Source: Lentzea guizhouensis
Lineage (GTDB): Bacteria; Actinomycetota; Actinomycetes; Mycobacteriales; Pseudonocardiaceae
Assembly (NCBI RefSeq): GCF_001701025.1
Contig: NZ_CP016793.1
Location: 6,076,001-6,140,000 of the forward strand
Length of the DNA: 64,000 nt
Direction of reading: 5' to 3'
A program made the translations under genes and the position numbers. Positions 40,219 to 48,915 of this stretch are shown piece by piece (the first letter of the stretch is position 1; the number at the start of each line of letters is the position of its first letter). The notes under the pieces are model-generated. The model had not been told where the DNA came from, made no database searches, and saw only the letters and a list, made by a program, of their open reading frames with translations.

Positions 40219-41221
40219 CAAGCCGCCGCACCACATGTGCTGCGTCCCGGCCGACACCCCGCAAGGTGGCGGACGACAGGCTGCGCTGCCATTCGAGACC
40301 GACGAAGCCGAGTCCACGATGCGGCGAAAGGCTTCGGTTGTGCTCGATGCTCAACGCGTCCAGGTACGGCAGGTCGGGTCGGTACCCGGTGGCCAAGATG
40401 ATCGCGTCGACATGTTCACGCTGCTCGTCCGGCCAGATCGCCTTAAAGCCTTCCAGCGCGGTGAACATCGGTCGGCGGTCCGGACGGTGCTGGTCGAGTG
40501 CGGATCGGTAGCGGCCGGTGTCCAGGACCGGGGTGGTGAAGCCGTCGGGCAGCCACGGGCCGATCGGGAGGTGGCCCAGGCCGGTGCGGTCGAGCCAAAA
40601 GTGCAGGTCGGCCGAACGGGCGTTGCGCGGAGAACTTCACCTGCTTGCGGGTGGCGAGGGTGACCTGGGCGTGGTCGGCGAGTTCGGCGGCGATCTGGAC
40701 GGCCGAGTTGCCGGCGCCGACCAGGATGACGCGCTGGTCGTGGAACGGCTCGGGGGAGCGGTACTGCGCCGCGTGCAGCACGGTGCCGGGGAAGTCGTCG
40801 AGACCGGGCAGCGCCGGGCGGTGAGGTCTGCCGAAGCCACCGGTCGCGGCGATCACGATGGGCGCGGCGAAGTCGGTGCCGTCGTCGGTTGTGACGCGGA
40901 ACCCGTTGTCGTGCGCTACCTTCGCGACCCGATGGCCGGTGCGGATGTCGGTATCGAGGGGTGCGGCGTAGGAGCGGAGGTAGTCCACGACCTCGTCGCG
41001 GTGCGGGTAGTGCTCGGGGTCGCCGGGGAACGGTAGACCGGGCAGGGCGCTGTACCGGGCGGGAGAGAACAGGGTGAGGCTGTCGTAGTAGTGCGGCCAG
41101 GAGCTGACCGGTTCGGCGCCGGCTTCAAGCACCAGCGGGCGCATGCCGTGGGCAAGTAGGGCGTGGGCGGCGGCGAGTTCGGACTGGCCTGCGCCGATGA
41201 CAATGGGTCGTGACTGTTCAT
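40211..41221 (-). pseudogene. ArsO-like flavin-dependent monooxygenase (two frame changes)
   Basis: Likely start ATG 41221 (MNSHD...), but a frame change at about 41205 is needed to reach PIVIGAGQSELAAAHALLAH (FAD motif, with Glu in place of the common Gly). The protein continues with SLTLFSPARYSALPG, the NADPH motif VILVGAGNSAVQIAAELA and KQVKFSAQRPFG, then changes frame again near 40620 and resumes RSADLHFWLDRTGLGHLPIG ... AIILATGYRPDLPYLDA ... SATLRGVGRDAAHVVRRL. The order is that of the CzcO/ArsO family. It is the outermost gene of the arsenic island. Confidence 0.7.
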
Positions 41222-41276
41222 GGGCACCTCGAAGTAGCCGTTGCCGTGCCCGGCAGCGGTTTGGGGTCAACAGGGG

Positions 41277-42110
41277 CTAGTCGGCTCGGCGTTCGAGGAA
41301 GACGGTGTCGCGCCAGACGCCGTGGTGTTGCGCGATGCGTTCGCGGACGCCGAGGGTGCGGAAGCCCGCAGAGTGGTGCAGGGCGAGGCTGGCGCGGTTC
41401 TCGGGGAAGATCGACGTCTGCAACGTCCACAGGCCGGCCTCGTCGGCGGCCATGACCTGCTTGCTCAGCAACGACTTGCCGACGCCGCGGCCGCGGAAGT
41501 CCTCGCCGACGTAGACGGAGGTCTCGGCGACGCCGGCGTAGCAGTCGCGTGTGGACACCGGGGTGGCGGCGGCCCAGCCCGCGACAGCGCCGTCGACCTC
41601 CGCGATCCAGCGGTGGTCCGGGAGCCACTTGGCCTCCAGGGACTTCCGGCTGGGCACCTCGGTCTCGAAGGTCGCGTCACCAGTGGCGATGCCCTCGCCG
41701 TAGATCCGTCGCACCGCGGTCCAGTCGCCGGGTTCGAGCGGCCGCACGACCACGTCGCCGGGGACATCGGCCGGGCAGCAGGGTCGCGCTTCGAGCACGC
41801 CCATCACGACGTCGGCGGCGTGCGGGAGGCCGGTGCAGCAGTTCGGGTTCACGGTCACGTGGGTGGCCGTGCCTTCTTTGTGCAGCAGCACGAAGCCGAT
41901 GTCGGCGAGCTTGCGGACGTGGTGCGAGCAGGTCGACTGGCTGATGCCGAGCAGTTCGGTGAGCTCGCCGACGGTCATCGAGCGGCCGGAGGTCGCGACG
42001 GCGTGCAGCAGCCGCACGCGGGTGGGTTCGGCGAGGCTCGCGAACCACTCCGAGTAGGTGGCGGCGTCCTGCGTCGCGAGCAGGCGGGGGCCGGGTTCGG
42101 TGACCATCAT
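41277..42110 (-). CDS. ArsR-type repressor fused to a GNAT (ArsN-like) acetyltransferase
   Basis: 277 residues. Residues 15-95 are an ArsR winged helix (LAEPTRVRLLHAVATSGRSM, SQSTCSHHVRKLADIGFVLL). A linker with cysteine pairs (NPNCCTGLPHAADVVMG and RPCCPAD) may bind As(III). From about 120 the protein is a GNAT acetyltransferase: VVRPLEPGDWTAVRRIYGEG, ATFETEVPS, SVYVGEDFRGRGVGKSLLSK (acetyl-CoA loop R-G-x-G-V-G) and HHSAGFRTLGVRER. This domain is nearest to ArsN1/phosphinothricin acetyltransferases, which detoxify arsinothricin. One polypeptide would thus sense arsenic and acetylate an arsenical. Divergent from a flavoprotein with a strong operator between. Confidence 0.88.
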   Translation of the reverse strand: MMVTEPGPRLLATQDAATYSEWFASLAEPTRVRLLHAVATSGRSMTVGELTELLGISQSTCSHHVRKLADIGFVLLHKEGTATHVTVNPNCCTGLPHAADVVMGVLEARPCCPADVPGDVVVRPLEPGDWTAVRRIYGEGIATGDATFETEVPSRKSLEAKWLPDHRWIAEVDGAVAGWAAATPVSTRDCYAGVAETSVYVGEDFRGRGVGKSLLSKQVMAADEAGLWTLQTSIFPENRASLALHHSAGFRTLGVRERIAQHHGVWRDTVFLERRAD

Positions 42111-42120
42111 GGTGGCAAGT

Positions 42121-42162
42121 ATCGACGCAAATCGATGGTTGCGTCAATCGATCCGCGTCGAT
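42121..42162. promoter_or_regulatory. ArsR operator between arsR-GNAT and flavoprotein genes
   Basis: 16-bp arms ATCGACGCAAATCGAT (42121-42136) and ATCGATCCGCGTCGAT (42147-42162) are inverted copies with two differences. A second dyad GACGCAA-N8-TTGCGTC (42124-42130/42139-42145) is nested inside. The overlap with both promoters fits autoregulation. Confidence 0.7.
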
Positions 42163-42209
42163 AGAGTCCTCGGCGTTGATTCGAAATCCTTCGATGCAAG
42201 GGGTGCGCG

Positions 42210-43535
42210 GTGAACGAGTTGCCGGTCGTCGTGGTGGGTGCCGGGCCTGCGGGTTTGTCCGCGGCGGCGCATCTGGTCGAGCGAGGTGAGCGCGTTGTCG
42301 TGCTGGAGGCCGGGGACCAGGCCGGAGCCGCTGTGTCGCAGTGGAACCACGTGCGGTTGTTCTCGCGGTGGAGCGAGCTCGTCGACCCCGCGGCCCAGCG
42401 TCTGCTGGAGCCGACCGGGTGGGTTCATCCGGATGGCGACACGTATCCGACCGGGGCCGAGTGGGCGGAGGAGTACCTGCGGCCGCTCGCTGCAGCCTTG
42501 GGCGACCGGGTGCGCCTCGGTGCGCGGGTTGTCGGAGTGGCGCGGCGTGGCCGGGACCGCGTGGTCGACGCCGGGCGTGAGGACGAGCCGCTGACGGTGC
42601 ACGTGCAGACCGCGAACGGGGAGGAGCGGGTCGCGGCGCGAGCGGTGATCGACGCGTCCGGCACGTGGGGTTCGCCGAACCCGTTGGGCGGTGACGGTCT
42701 TCCCGCGGTGGGGGAGCGAGCGGAGACCGCGCGGATCAACTACCGAGTGCCGGACCTGGCGGTGGAACGGGAGCGGTACGCCGGTAAGCGGATTGCGGTA
42801 GCGGGTAGTGGGCATTCGGCGTTGACCGCGCTGGTGGCACTCGCGGATCTCGCCGAGCAGGAACCCGGCACGAAGGTCGTGTGGTTGTTGCGGCGCGGTG
42901 CGGTGGGCAACGTGTTCGGTGGCGGCGAGGCGGACCAGCTGCCCGCGCGCGGCGCGCTGGGGTTGCGTGCGAAGAAGGCCGCGGAAGCCGGGCACATCGA
43001 GACGGTCACCGGGTTCCGCACCGCCGCGGTCGAGCGGGCCGTGGACGGGAGCCTCGTGCTGGAGTCGTTCGACGGCCACCGCGTCGAGGGTGTTGACGAG
43101 GTCGTGGTGCTGACCGGGTTCCGGCCGGACCTGTCGTGGCTGTCGGAGGTGCGCCTGGACCTGGATCCGGTGCTGCAGGCGCCGACGAAGCTCGCGCCGC
43201 TGATCGACCCGAACGTCCACTCGTGCGGCACCGTTTACCCGCACGGTGAAGGCGAGTTGCGCCACCCCGAGCCGGGCGTTTACCTGGTGGGCATGAAGAG
43301 CTACGGCCGTGCGCCGACGTTCCTGGCGCTCACCGGCTACGAGCAGGTGCGGTCGGTCGTCGCGGCGATCGCGGGGGACCACGAGTCGGCCGGCCGGGTG
43401 GAGCTCGTGCTGCCCGAGACCGGGGTGTGCGGCGGTGCCGGCGTGTTCGACGCCCCGGCCGAGGAGAAGAACGGCTGCTGCGGTGCGCCGGAGGCGGTTG
43501 AGGTGTCGATCGGCCTCGCGCCCGGTGCACGCTGA
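42210..43535 (+). CDS. FAD-dependent oxidoreductase of the arsenic island
   Basis: 441 residues from GTG 42210. FAD motif VVVGAGPAGLSAAAHLVERG, NHVRLFSRW, IDASGTWGSPN, NAD(P)H motif IAVAGSGHSALTALVALADL and the later VVVLTGFRPDLSWL place it with flavoprotein monooxygenases of the CzcO type. The tail has four Cys near 411-430 (VCGGAGVF, NGCCGAP), which could bind As(III) or shuttle electrons. This combination with MFS exporter and ArsC is common in actinomycete ars loci. The reaction, possibly oxidation of an organoarsenical, is not established. Confidence 0.85.
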   Translation: MNELPVVVVGAGPAGLSAAAHLVERGERVVVLEAGDQAGAAVSQWNHVRLFSRWSELVDPAAQRLLEPTGWVHPDGDTYPTGAEWAEEYLRPLAAALGDRVRLGARVVGVARRGRDRVVDAGREDEPLTVHVQTANGEERVAARAVIDASGTWGSPNPLGGDGLPAVGERAETARINYRVPDLAVERERYAGKRIAVAGSGHSALTALVALADLAEQEPGTKVVWLLRRGAVGNVFGGGEADQLPARGALGLRAKKAAEAGHIETVTGFRTAAVERAVDGSLVLESFDGHRVEGVDEVVVLTGFRPDLSWLSEVRLDLDPVLQAPTKLAPLIDPNVHSCGTVYPHGEGELRHPEPGVYLVGMKSYGRAPTFLALTGYEQVRSVVAAIAGDHESAGRVELVLPETGVCGGAGVFDAPAEEKNGCCGAPEAVEVSIGLAPGAR

Positions 43536-44712
43536 CACCGCGGCGCAGCCTGGCCTTGACGCCGGGTTGCGCCGGGTGCTGGTCGTGTTGTGCACCACCG
43601 AGATCATCAGCTGGGGGGTGCTCTACTACGCCTTTCCCGTGTTGCTGCCGACGATCGGCGGCAACACGGGCTGGTCGCTCGCCGCGATCACGGCCGGGTT
43701 CTCCGCCAGTCAGATCGTCGCGGGCCTGGTCGGCATCCCGGTGGGCAAGCTGCTCGACCGGCACGGTCCGCGCGCCATCATGGCCACCGGCTCAGTACTC
43801 GCCGTGCTTGCGCTTGTCGCACTGGCGAGCGCGCGCTCGTTGGTGTGGTTCAGTGCGGCGTGGTTGCTGGCCGGGGTCGCGATGGCGGGGGTGTTCTACG
43901 CGCCGGCGTTCGCCGCGCTGACCCGCTGGTACGGACCGCGCCGCGTCACCGCCTTGACCGCGGTCACCCTCGTCGCCGGGCTGGCCAGCACCGTGTTCGC
44001 GCCGTTGACGGCCGTGCTGAACGATCAACTGGACTGGCGCGCAACGTACCTCGTCCTCGCGGGATTCCTTGCTGTCACGACGATTCCGTTGCATCTGTGG
44101 GGCTTGCGGCTGCCGTGGCCGGCGGTCGAGCACGAGACCGTGCACACCCCGTCCGCGGTGGCGCGCAGCAGGCCGTTCCTGGTGCTCGTGGTGGCGATGA
44201 GCCTGGCTGCGTTCAGCGTGTACGCCGTCGTGATCAACCTCGTCCCGCTGCTCACCGAACGCGGCATGACGACGACGGCGGCGGCCGTGGCGCTCGGTCT
44301 GGGCGGAGTCGGTCAGGTCCTCGGCCGGCTCGGCTACGCCAGGCTCGCCGCGCGCACATCGGTGCGCACCCGGACCGTGCTGGTCCTCCTGGTCAGCGCG
44401 GCCGTGACCGTGCTGCTGGGCGTGGTGCCCGGACCCGCCCTGCTGCTGATCGCGGGCTCGGTGCTCGCCGGAGTCACGCGCGGGATCTTCACGCTCGTGC
44501 AGGCGACCGCGATCACCGACCGGTGGGGAGCGGTCCACTACGGACAGTTGAACGGCCTGCTCACCGCGCCCGTCATGCTCACGGCCGCCATCGCGCCGTG
44601 GGCGGGCAGCGCGCTGGCGGCGTGGCTGGGCGGGTTCCCGGCCGTGTTCGTGGTGCTGGGCGCGATCGGGGTGCTGGCGGCCGCGTTGTCGACGGCCAGC
44701 GTGCCGCGCTAG
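43525..44712 (+). CDS. MFS transporter, probable arsenical efflux
   Basis: GTG overlapping the flavoprotein stop by 11 bp; 395 residues with about 12 TM segments. The loop GKLLDRHGPRAIMATG between TM2 and TM3 is the MFS signature A, and RWYGPRRVTALTAV another. It resembles ArsJ/ArsP-unrelated MFS carriers of ars operons; with the coupled flavoprotein it may export the product made by it. The specific substrate is inferred only from context. The stop overlaps the convergent arsC end by 4 bp. Confidence 0.85.
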   Translation: MHADTAAQPGLDAGLRRVLVVLCTTEIISWGVLYYAFPVLLPTIGGNTGWSLAAITAGFSASQIVAGLVGIPVGKLLDRHGPRAIMATGSVLAVLALVALASARSLVWFSAAWLLAGVAMAGVFYAPAFAALTRWYGPRRVTALTAVTLVAGLASTVFAPLTAVLNDQLDWRATYLVLAGFLAVTTIPLHLWGLRLPWPAVEHETVHTPSAVARSRPFLVLVVAMSLAAFSVYAVVINLVPLLTERGMTTTAAAVALGLGGVGQVLGRLGYARLAARTSVRTRTVLVLLVSAAVTVLLGVVPGPALLLIAGSVLAGVTRGIFTLVQATAITDRWGAVHYGQLNGLLTAPVMLTAAIAPWAGSALAAWLGGFPAVFVVLGAIGVLAAALSTASVPR

Positions 44713-45110
44713 TCCAGCAGTTCGGCGACCAGCCCGCGCACCCGGCGGTCGATGTCGTCACGGATCGGCCGCACCGCGTCGATGCCCTGACCCGCGGGGT
44801 CGTCGAGCTGCCAGTCGAGGTAGCGCTTGCCGGGGAACACCGGGCAGGTGTCGCCGCAGCCCATCGTGATGACGACGTCGGAGGCTTCGACGTCCTCGGT
44901 CGTGAGCTTCGAGGGCACCTCGGCGGTGATGTCGAGACCCCACTCGGCGAGTGCGGCGGCAGCGGCCGGGTTGACCTTCTCGGCGGGCTCGGAACCCGCC
45001 GAGCGCACCGCGATGCGGCCCATGCCGTAGTGCTGCAGCAGTGCGGCGGCCATCTGGGAGCGGCCCGCGTTGTGCACGCAGACGAACAGCACCTCGGGGG
45101 TGGTGGACAC
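44709..45110 (-). CDS. arsC: Arsenate reductase ArsC (low-molecular-weight phosphatase type)
   Basis: AAGGAG lies 8 nt upstream of GTG 45110 (ATG 45128 would include the SD and is unlikely). 133 residues: VLFVCVHNAGRSQMAAALLQ with the P-loop C-V-H-N-A-G-R-S, SAGSEPAEKVNPAA and VITMGCGDTCPVFPGKRYLD with the second Cys and DW. It lacks the third, thioredoxin-type Cys, so it is likely the mycothiol/mycoredoxin-dependent form. It reduces arsenate to arsenite for export by ACR3. Confidence 0.93.
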   Translation of the reverse strand: MSTTPEVLFVCVHNAGRSQMAAALLQHYGMGRIAVRSAGSEPAEKVNPAAAAALAEWGLDITAEVPSKLTTEDVEASDVVITMGCGDTCPVFPGKRYLDWQLDDPAGQGIDAVRPIRDDIDRRVRGLVAELLD

Positions 45111-45124
45111 GGTGTTCTCCTTCT

Positions 45125-45763
45125 TCACGGCTTGATCCCGGCCAGCAGGTCGCGGACGCGGCGGTCGATGTCGTCGCGGATCTCCCGCACGGTGTTCAAC
45201 GGTGCACCGGCGGGGTCGGCGACGTCCCAGTCGAGGTAGCGCTTGCCGGGGTAGACGGGGCAGGTGTCGCCGCAGCCCATGGTGACCACGACGTCGGCGG
45301 CGCGCACGACCTCGTCGGTCAGCGGCTTGGGGAAGGCCTCGATGAGCGAGATGCCCACCTCGTCGAGCGCGTCGGTGACGGTCCGCAGGATGGCGCCGGT
45401 CGGATTGCTGCCCGCCGAGCGCACGGAGACCTTGCCGAACGCGTGGTGCTCCAGCAGCGCGGCGGCGATCTGCGAGCGGCCGGCGTTGTGGACGCAGATG
45501 AACAGGACCTGCGGAACGGTGATCGTGGTCATGTCTTCGGCGCGGCTCTGGTCAGTCAGGCGCTGGCGGGCGAACCGCCCGGTCAGGACCGGCAGGTAGG
45601 TGGTGACGGTGGCGTTCTGCGCAAGGAGGTCGTAGGTCTCGTCCACCACCTTCGCGACGGTCTCGCGGCTGAACACGCTGTGGAAACGGTCGGCGAGTTC
45701 GTCGGTGATCCGGAGCAGCTGGGCGGTGAGCTCGTGCTGGGGGAGTCCGCTGGTGCGGGACAT
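45125..45763 (-). CDS. arsC: ArsC with N-terminal three-helix bundle domain
   Basis: AAGGAG before ATG 45763; 212 residues. Residues 10-70 (LADRFHSVFSRETVAKVVDE ... TTYLPVLTGRFARQRL) are a 'three-helix bundle dimerization' domain, joined to a complete ArsC: VLFICVHNAGRSQIAAALLE and VVTMGCGDTCPVYPGKRYLD. It is about 75% alike to the neighbouring ArsC over the shared part, so the pair arose by duplication. The extra domain probably dimerises the enzyme. Co-directional with the single-domain arsC, 14 bp apart. Confidence 0.93.
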   Translation of the reverse strand: MSRTSGLPQHELTAQLLRITDELADRFHSVFSRETVAKVVDETYDLLAQNATVTTYLPVLTGRFARQRLTDQSRAEDMTTITVPQVLFICVHNAGRSQIAAALLEHHAFGKVSVRSAGSNPTGAILRTVTDALDEVGISLIEAFPKPLTDEVVRAADVVVTMGCGDTCPVYPGKRYLDWDVADPAGAPLNTVREIRDDIDRRVRDLLAGIKP

Positions 45764-45786
45764 CAGATCTCCTTGGACCGAAGTAT

Positions 45787-45816
45787 GTCGATACAGATCA
45801 CACTCCGTGTATCGAC
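45787..45816. promoter_or_regulatory. ArsR operator GTCGATACA-N12-TGTATCGAC
   Basis: Perfect 9-bp inverted arms at 45787-45795 and 45808-45816, centred between arsC and arsR. The size and place are right for an ArsR dimer that controls both directions. Confidence 0.8.
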
Positions 45817-45836
45817 TTTTGTCAATCCAAGCCGCT

Positions 45837-46178
45837 ATGGTGCTCACCATGACGAGCCAGGACCAGGTGCTGCTCGACTCGACGACCGCCGCACGCCTGT
45901 TCAAGGCGCTCGGCGATCCGATCCGGGTCGAGCTGGTCGGGCTCGTGCGGCGCACAGAAGGCCAGGAAGCGTGCTTCTGCGACCTCGCCGACCAGTTCGA
46001 CATGCCGCAGTCCTCGCTCAGCCACCACCTCAAGATCCTCGTGCAGGCCGGCGTGCTCAGTCGCGAACGGCGTGGCACCTGGAGCTGGTACCGCATCGAC
46101 AACGCCGCCATTGACACCCTCGCTGCAGTGCTCGCGCCAGGCGGACCGTTGCGCGACACCAGCGCCTGCTGCGACTGA
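45837..46178 (+). CDS. arsR: ArsR-family arsenical-responsive repressor
   Basis: ATG 45837 or 45849; neither has an SD. About 110 residues: LFKALGDPIRVELVGLVRRT, EACFCDLADQFDMPQSSLSH and HHLKILVQAGVLSRERRGTW. C-F-C-D-L at the start of the recognition part and the C-terminal S-A-C-C are likely As(III) ligands; the first is the classic ArsR C-V-C-D position. It should repress both the arsC pair and the acr3 operon through the repeat just upstream. Confidence 0.92.
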   Translation: MVLTMTSQDQVLLDSTTAARLFKALGDPIRVELVGLVRRTEGQEACFCDLADQFDMPQSSLSHHLKILVQAGVLSRERRGTWSWYRIDNAAIDTLAAVLAPGGPLRDTSACCD

Positions 46179-46246
46179 TCCGACCACGTTCGGAACCCGA
46201 TGCTTGTCATCGGACGATGACGCCTGCCCAGACCCAGGAGAACCTG

Positions 46247-47320
46247 TTGAGCACCAAGGAAAGCGCGGCGCCGGACGTGCTGCACCGATTGTCCTTCTTG
46301 GACAGGTTGCTACCGGTGTGGATCGGCGTCGCCATGGTCGCCGGTCTGCTGCTCGGCCGGTTCGTCCCCGGTCTGCAGGGCGTGCTGGACGCGGTGAAGA
46401 TCGGTGAGGTGTCCCTGCCCATCGCGCTGGGGCTCTTGCTGATGATGTACCCGGTGCTCGCGAAGGTCCGCTACGACAAGCTCGACACCGTCACCCGCGA
46501 CCGCCGCACGATGGCGTTGTCGTTGGTGCTGAACTGGGTTCTCGGCCCGGCGCTGATGTTCGCGCTGGCGTGGATCTTCCTCGCGGACCTGCCCGAGTAC
46601 CGCACCGGCTTGATCATCGTCGGCCTCGCCCGCTGCATCGCCATGGTCATCATCTGGAACGACCTCGCGTGTGGCGACCGGGAAGCGGCCGCGGTGCTCG
46701 TGGCGTTGAACTCGGTGTTCCAGGTGGTCATGTTCGGCGTGCTCGGCTGGTTCTACCTCGACCTGCTGCCCGGCTGGCTCGGCCTCGACACCACCGCGGT
46801 CGACTTCTCCGCCTGGGAGATCGCCAAGTCCGTGCTCATCTTCCTCGGCATTCCTCTGCTGGCCGGCTACCTGAGCCGCAAGCTGGGGGAGCGGTCGCGT
46901 GGCCGGGACTGGTACGAGTCGAAGTTCCTGCCCCGCGTCGGGCCGATCGCCCTGTACGGCTTGCTGTTCACGATCGTCATCCTGTTCGCGTTGCAGGGCG
47001 AGAACATCACCAGCCGGCCGCTCGACGTCGCCCGCATCGCCCTGCCGCTGCTGGTCTACTTCGCCATCATGTGGGCCGGGTCGTACGCGCTGGGCAAGGC
47101 GTCCGGACTGTCCTACGAGCGCACCACGACACTCGCGTTCACCGCCGCGGGCAACAACTTCGAGCTCGCCATCGCCGTCGCGATCGGTGTGTTCGGCGTG
47201 ACCTCCGGGCAGGCCCTCGCTGGCGTGGTCGGGCCGCTGATCGAGGTGCCGGTGCTCGTCGGGCTCGTGTACGTGAGCCTGTGGCTGCGTCGTCGGTGGG
47301 CGGCTCGTGCTCACCTCTGA
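46247..47320 (+). CDS. acr3: ACR3-family arsenite efflux permease
   Basis: The TTG at 46247 has a well-placed AGGAG; ATG 46217 is also open but without SD. About 357 residues, ten TM segments. LGPALMFALAWIFLADLPEY, ARCIAMVIIWNDLACGDREA (with the conserved functional Cys in GLARCIAMV) and AAGNNFELAIAVAIGVFGV are ACR3 signatures. It exports As(III) by proton exchange. It follows arsR by 68 bp and overlaps the flavoprotein gene, forming the arsR-acr3-arsO operon. Confidence 0.95.
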   Translation: MSTKESAAPDVLHRLSFLDRLLPVWIGVAMVAGLLLGRFVPGLQGVLDAVKIGEVSLPIALGLLLMMYPVLAKVRYDKLDTVTRDRRTMALSLVLNWVLGPALMFALAWIFLADLPEYRTGLIIVGLARCIAMVIIWNDLACGDREAAAVLVALNSVFQVVMFGVLGWFYLDLLPGWLGLDTTAVDFSAWEIAKSVLIFLGIPLLAGYLSRKLGERSRGRDWYESKFLPRVGPIALYGLLFTIVILFALQGENITSRPLDVARIALPLLVYFAIMWAGSYALGKASGLSYERTTTLAFTAAGNNFELAIAVAIGVFGVTSGQALAGVVGPLIEVPVLVGLVYVSLWLRRRWAARAHL

Positions 47321-48281
47321 CGTCGTGGTGATCGGCGGCGGCCAGGCAGGGCTGGCCGCCGCCTTCTACCTGCGCCGAGCCGGTATCGGCCACGTCGTGC
47401 TGGACGCCCAGCCGGTGCCCGGTGGGGCGTGGCCGCACACGTGGAACTCGCTGCGGCTGTTCTCCGTCGCCCGGCACAGCTCGTTGCCCGGCTGGCCGAT
47501 GCCGGCCTTCCCGGACGGCTACCCGACCGCGCAGCACGTCGTCGACTACCTCGCCGCCTACGAGAAGCGCTACGACATCCCCGTCCACCGCCCCGTCCAG
47601 GTCACCTCGGTGAGCCGCGGCGAGGACGGGCTGCTGGTGCACACCGACTCCGGGACCTGGGCCGCGCGGCACGTCATCAGCGCGACCGGCACCTGGTGGC
47701 GGCCCTTCCTGCCGTTGACGGACCTGCCTGGCCGTCGGCTGCACACCGTCGACTACCGCGACCCGCTCGAGTTCGCCGGGCAGAACGTCGTCGTAGTCGG
47801 TGGCGGCAACTCCGGCGCTCAGATCGCCGCCGACCTCGTCCCGCACGCCGACCTGACCTGGATGACCCGCCGACCGCCGCGGTACATGCCGGACGAGATC
47901 GACGGCAAAGCCTTGTTCGACATCGCGACCCGGCGCGGCAGCGTCGGCGAGCTCGGCGACATCGTGGCCGTTCCGCCCGTCCGCGAGGCACGTGACCGCG
48001 GACTGCTCGTCGCCGTGCCGATGGACGTGGACGCGCTGGGCCGCGCTGACGTTGTCGTGTGGTGCACCGGATTCCGGTCGGTGCTCAGCCACCTCGCCGC
48101 GCTGCGCCTGCGCAACGCCGAAGGGCGCGTTGCCGTCACCGGCACGACCGCCGTCGACGAACCCCGCCTGCACCTGCTCGGCTACGGGAGCTGGACCGGA
48201 CCCGCGTCCGCGACGCTCATCGGCGTCGGACCGACCGCGAAAGCGACGGTCGCGAGGATCGCCGCCGCACTCAGGCCGTGA
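47307..48281 (+). CDS. ArsO-like flavin-dependent monooxygenase
   Basis: GTG overlapping the acr3 end by 14 bp; 324 residues. FAD motif VVVIGGGQAGLAAAFYLRRA, SLRLFSVARHSSLPGWPMPA, NADPH motif VVVVGGGNSGAQIAADLVPH and VVVWCTGFRSVLSHL show a complete two-dinucleotide-binding-domain flavoprotein. The SLRLFS...LPG block is shared with the broken protein at 40.2 kb. Such genes (arsO) often follow acr3; the reaction is not settled. Translational coupling suggests a direct link to efflux. Confidence 0.85.
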   Translation: MLTSDVVVIGGGQAGLAAAFYLRRAGIGHVVLDAQPVPGGAWPHTWNSLRLFSVARHSSLPGWPMPAFPDGYPTAQHVVDYLAAYEKRYDIPVHRPVQVTSVSRGEDGLLVHTDSGTWAARHVISATGTWWRPFLPLTDLPGRRLHTVDYRDPLEFAGQNVVVVGGGNSGAQIAADLVPHADLTWMTRRPPRYMPDEIDGKALFDIATRRGSVGELGDIVAVPPVREARDRGLLVAVPMDVDALGRADVVVWCTGFRSVLSHLAALRLRNAEGRVAVTGTTAVDEPRLHLLGYGSWTGPASATLIGVGPTAKATVARIAAALRP

Positions 48282-48495
48282 CCGGGCGGGCCACACTCCT
48301 CAGCACCGCCGCCATCCGAGACCCTCGCTTCGACATCTTTCAATGTTGATCGCACTTCGGGTTCTGCGCAACGCTGCCGGCGGCCAAGAGCTCGTCGATG
48401 GCGGCCGTGAGCGGGTCGAGTTCCGCGTGCCGATCGCGGCGACCTTCACGGTCGAGCAAATCCGTGCCGCCGGTGAACTTCAAGCCGGTCGGCAC
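48282..48495 (+). pseudogene. Intergenic region with a quinone-reductase C-terminal fragment
   Basis: At about 48370-48500 the + strand reads GGQELVDGGRERVEFRVPIA then ATFTVEQIRAAGELQAGRHS, which resembles the last 40 residues of zinc-type NADPH:quinone oxidoreductases. No other part of that enzyme is near. It marks the downstream edge of the arsenic island. Confidence 0.4.
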
Positions 48496-48915
48496 TCACC
48501 TGGTCGGAGGAAGTCCGGTCAGCTTGACCACGGCCGCGAAACCGTCCTCCGTCCCCGGCCAGTGCGCCCGCACCGCATCGAGCCCGGCGCGGCGCACAAC
48601 ACTCCGCAGCACGGCCACGACGATGATCGCGTCGTCGGCGTATCCCAGCACGGGGATGAAGTCGGGAATGAGATCGATCGGCACCACGAGGTAGGCCAGC
48701 AACAGCCAGAGCCGGACGCGAACACCGCGTGGCAGCGCCTTGTCCGCGGCCAGCCGGCGCACCAGTCGCAGCACGTCGGGCAGCACCCGCAACGCCTCAC
48801 GCAGCAACCCGCCGCGCGGCCGGACGACGACCAGCACGATCACCAGCGCCAGCCAGACGAGCGCCATCCCCAGGGCGATCGCGATGAGCACGTCCAGGAC
48901 GATCGAACCGGTCAT
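48496..48915 (-). CDS. DUF1232 (YkvA-like) membrane protein
   Basis: ATG 48915; 139 residues. One long TM segment at the start (VLDVLIAIALGMALVWLALV), a basic middle, and the DUF1232 core LAYLVVPIDLIPDFIPVLGY followed by ADDAIIVVAVLRSVVRRAG. The family is small and its function unknown. The start codon overlaps the end of the cation transporter gene, so it is probably in the cmtR operon. Confidence 0.85.
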   Translation of the reverse strand: MTGSIVLDVLIAIALGMALVWLALVIVLVVVRPRGGLLREALRVLPDVLRLVRRLAADKALPRGVRVRLWLLLAYLVVPIDLIPDFIPVLGYADDAIIVVAVLRSVVRRAGLDAVRAHWPGTEDGFAAVVKLTGLPPTR

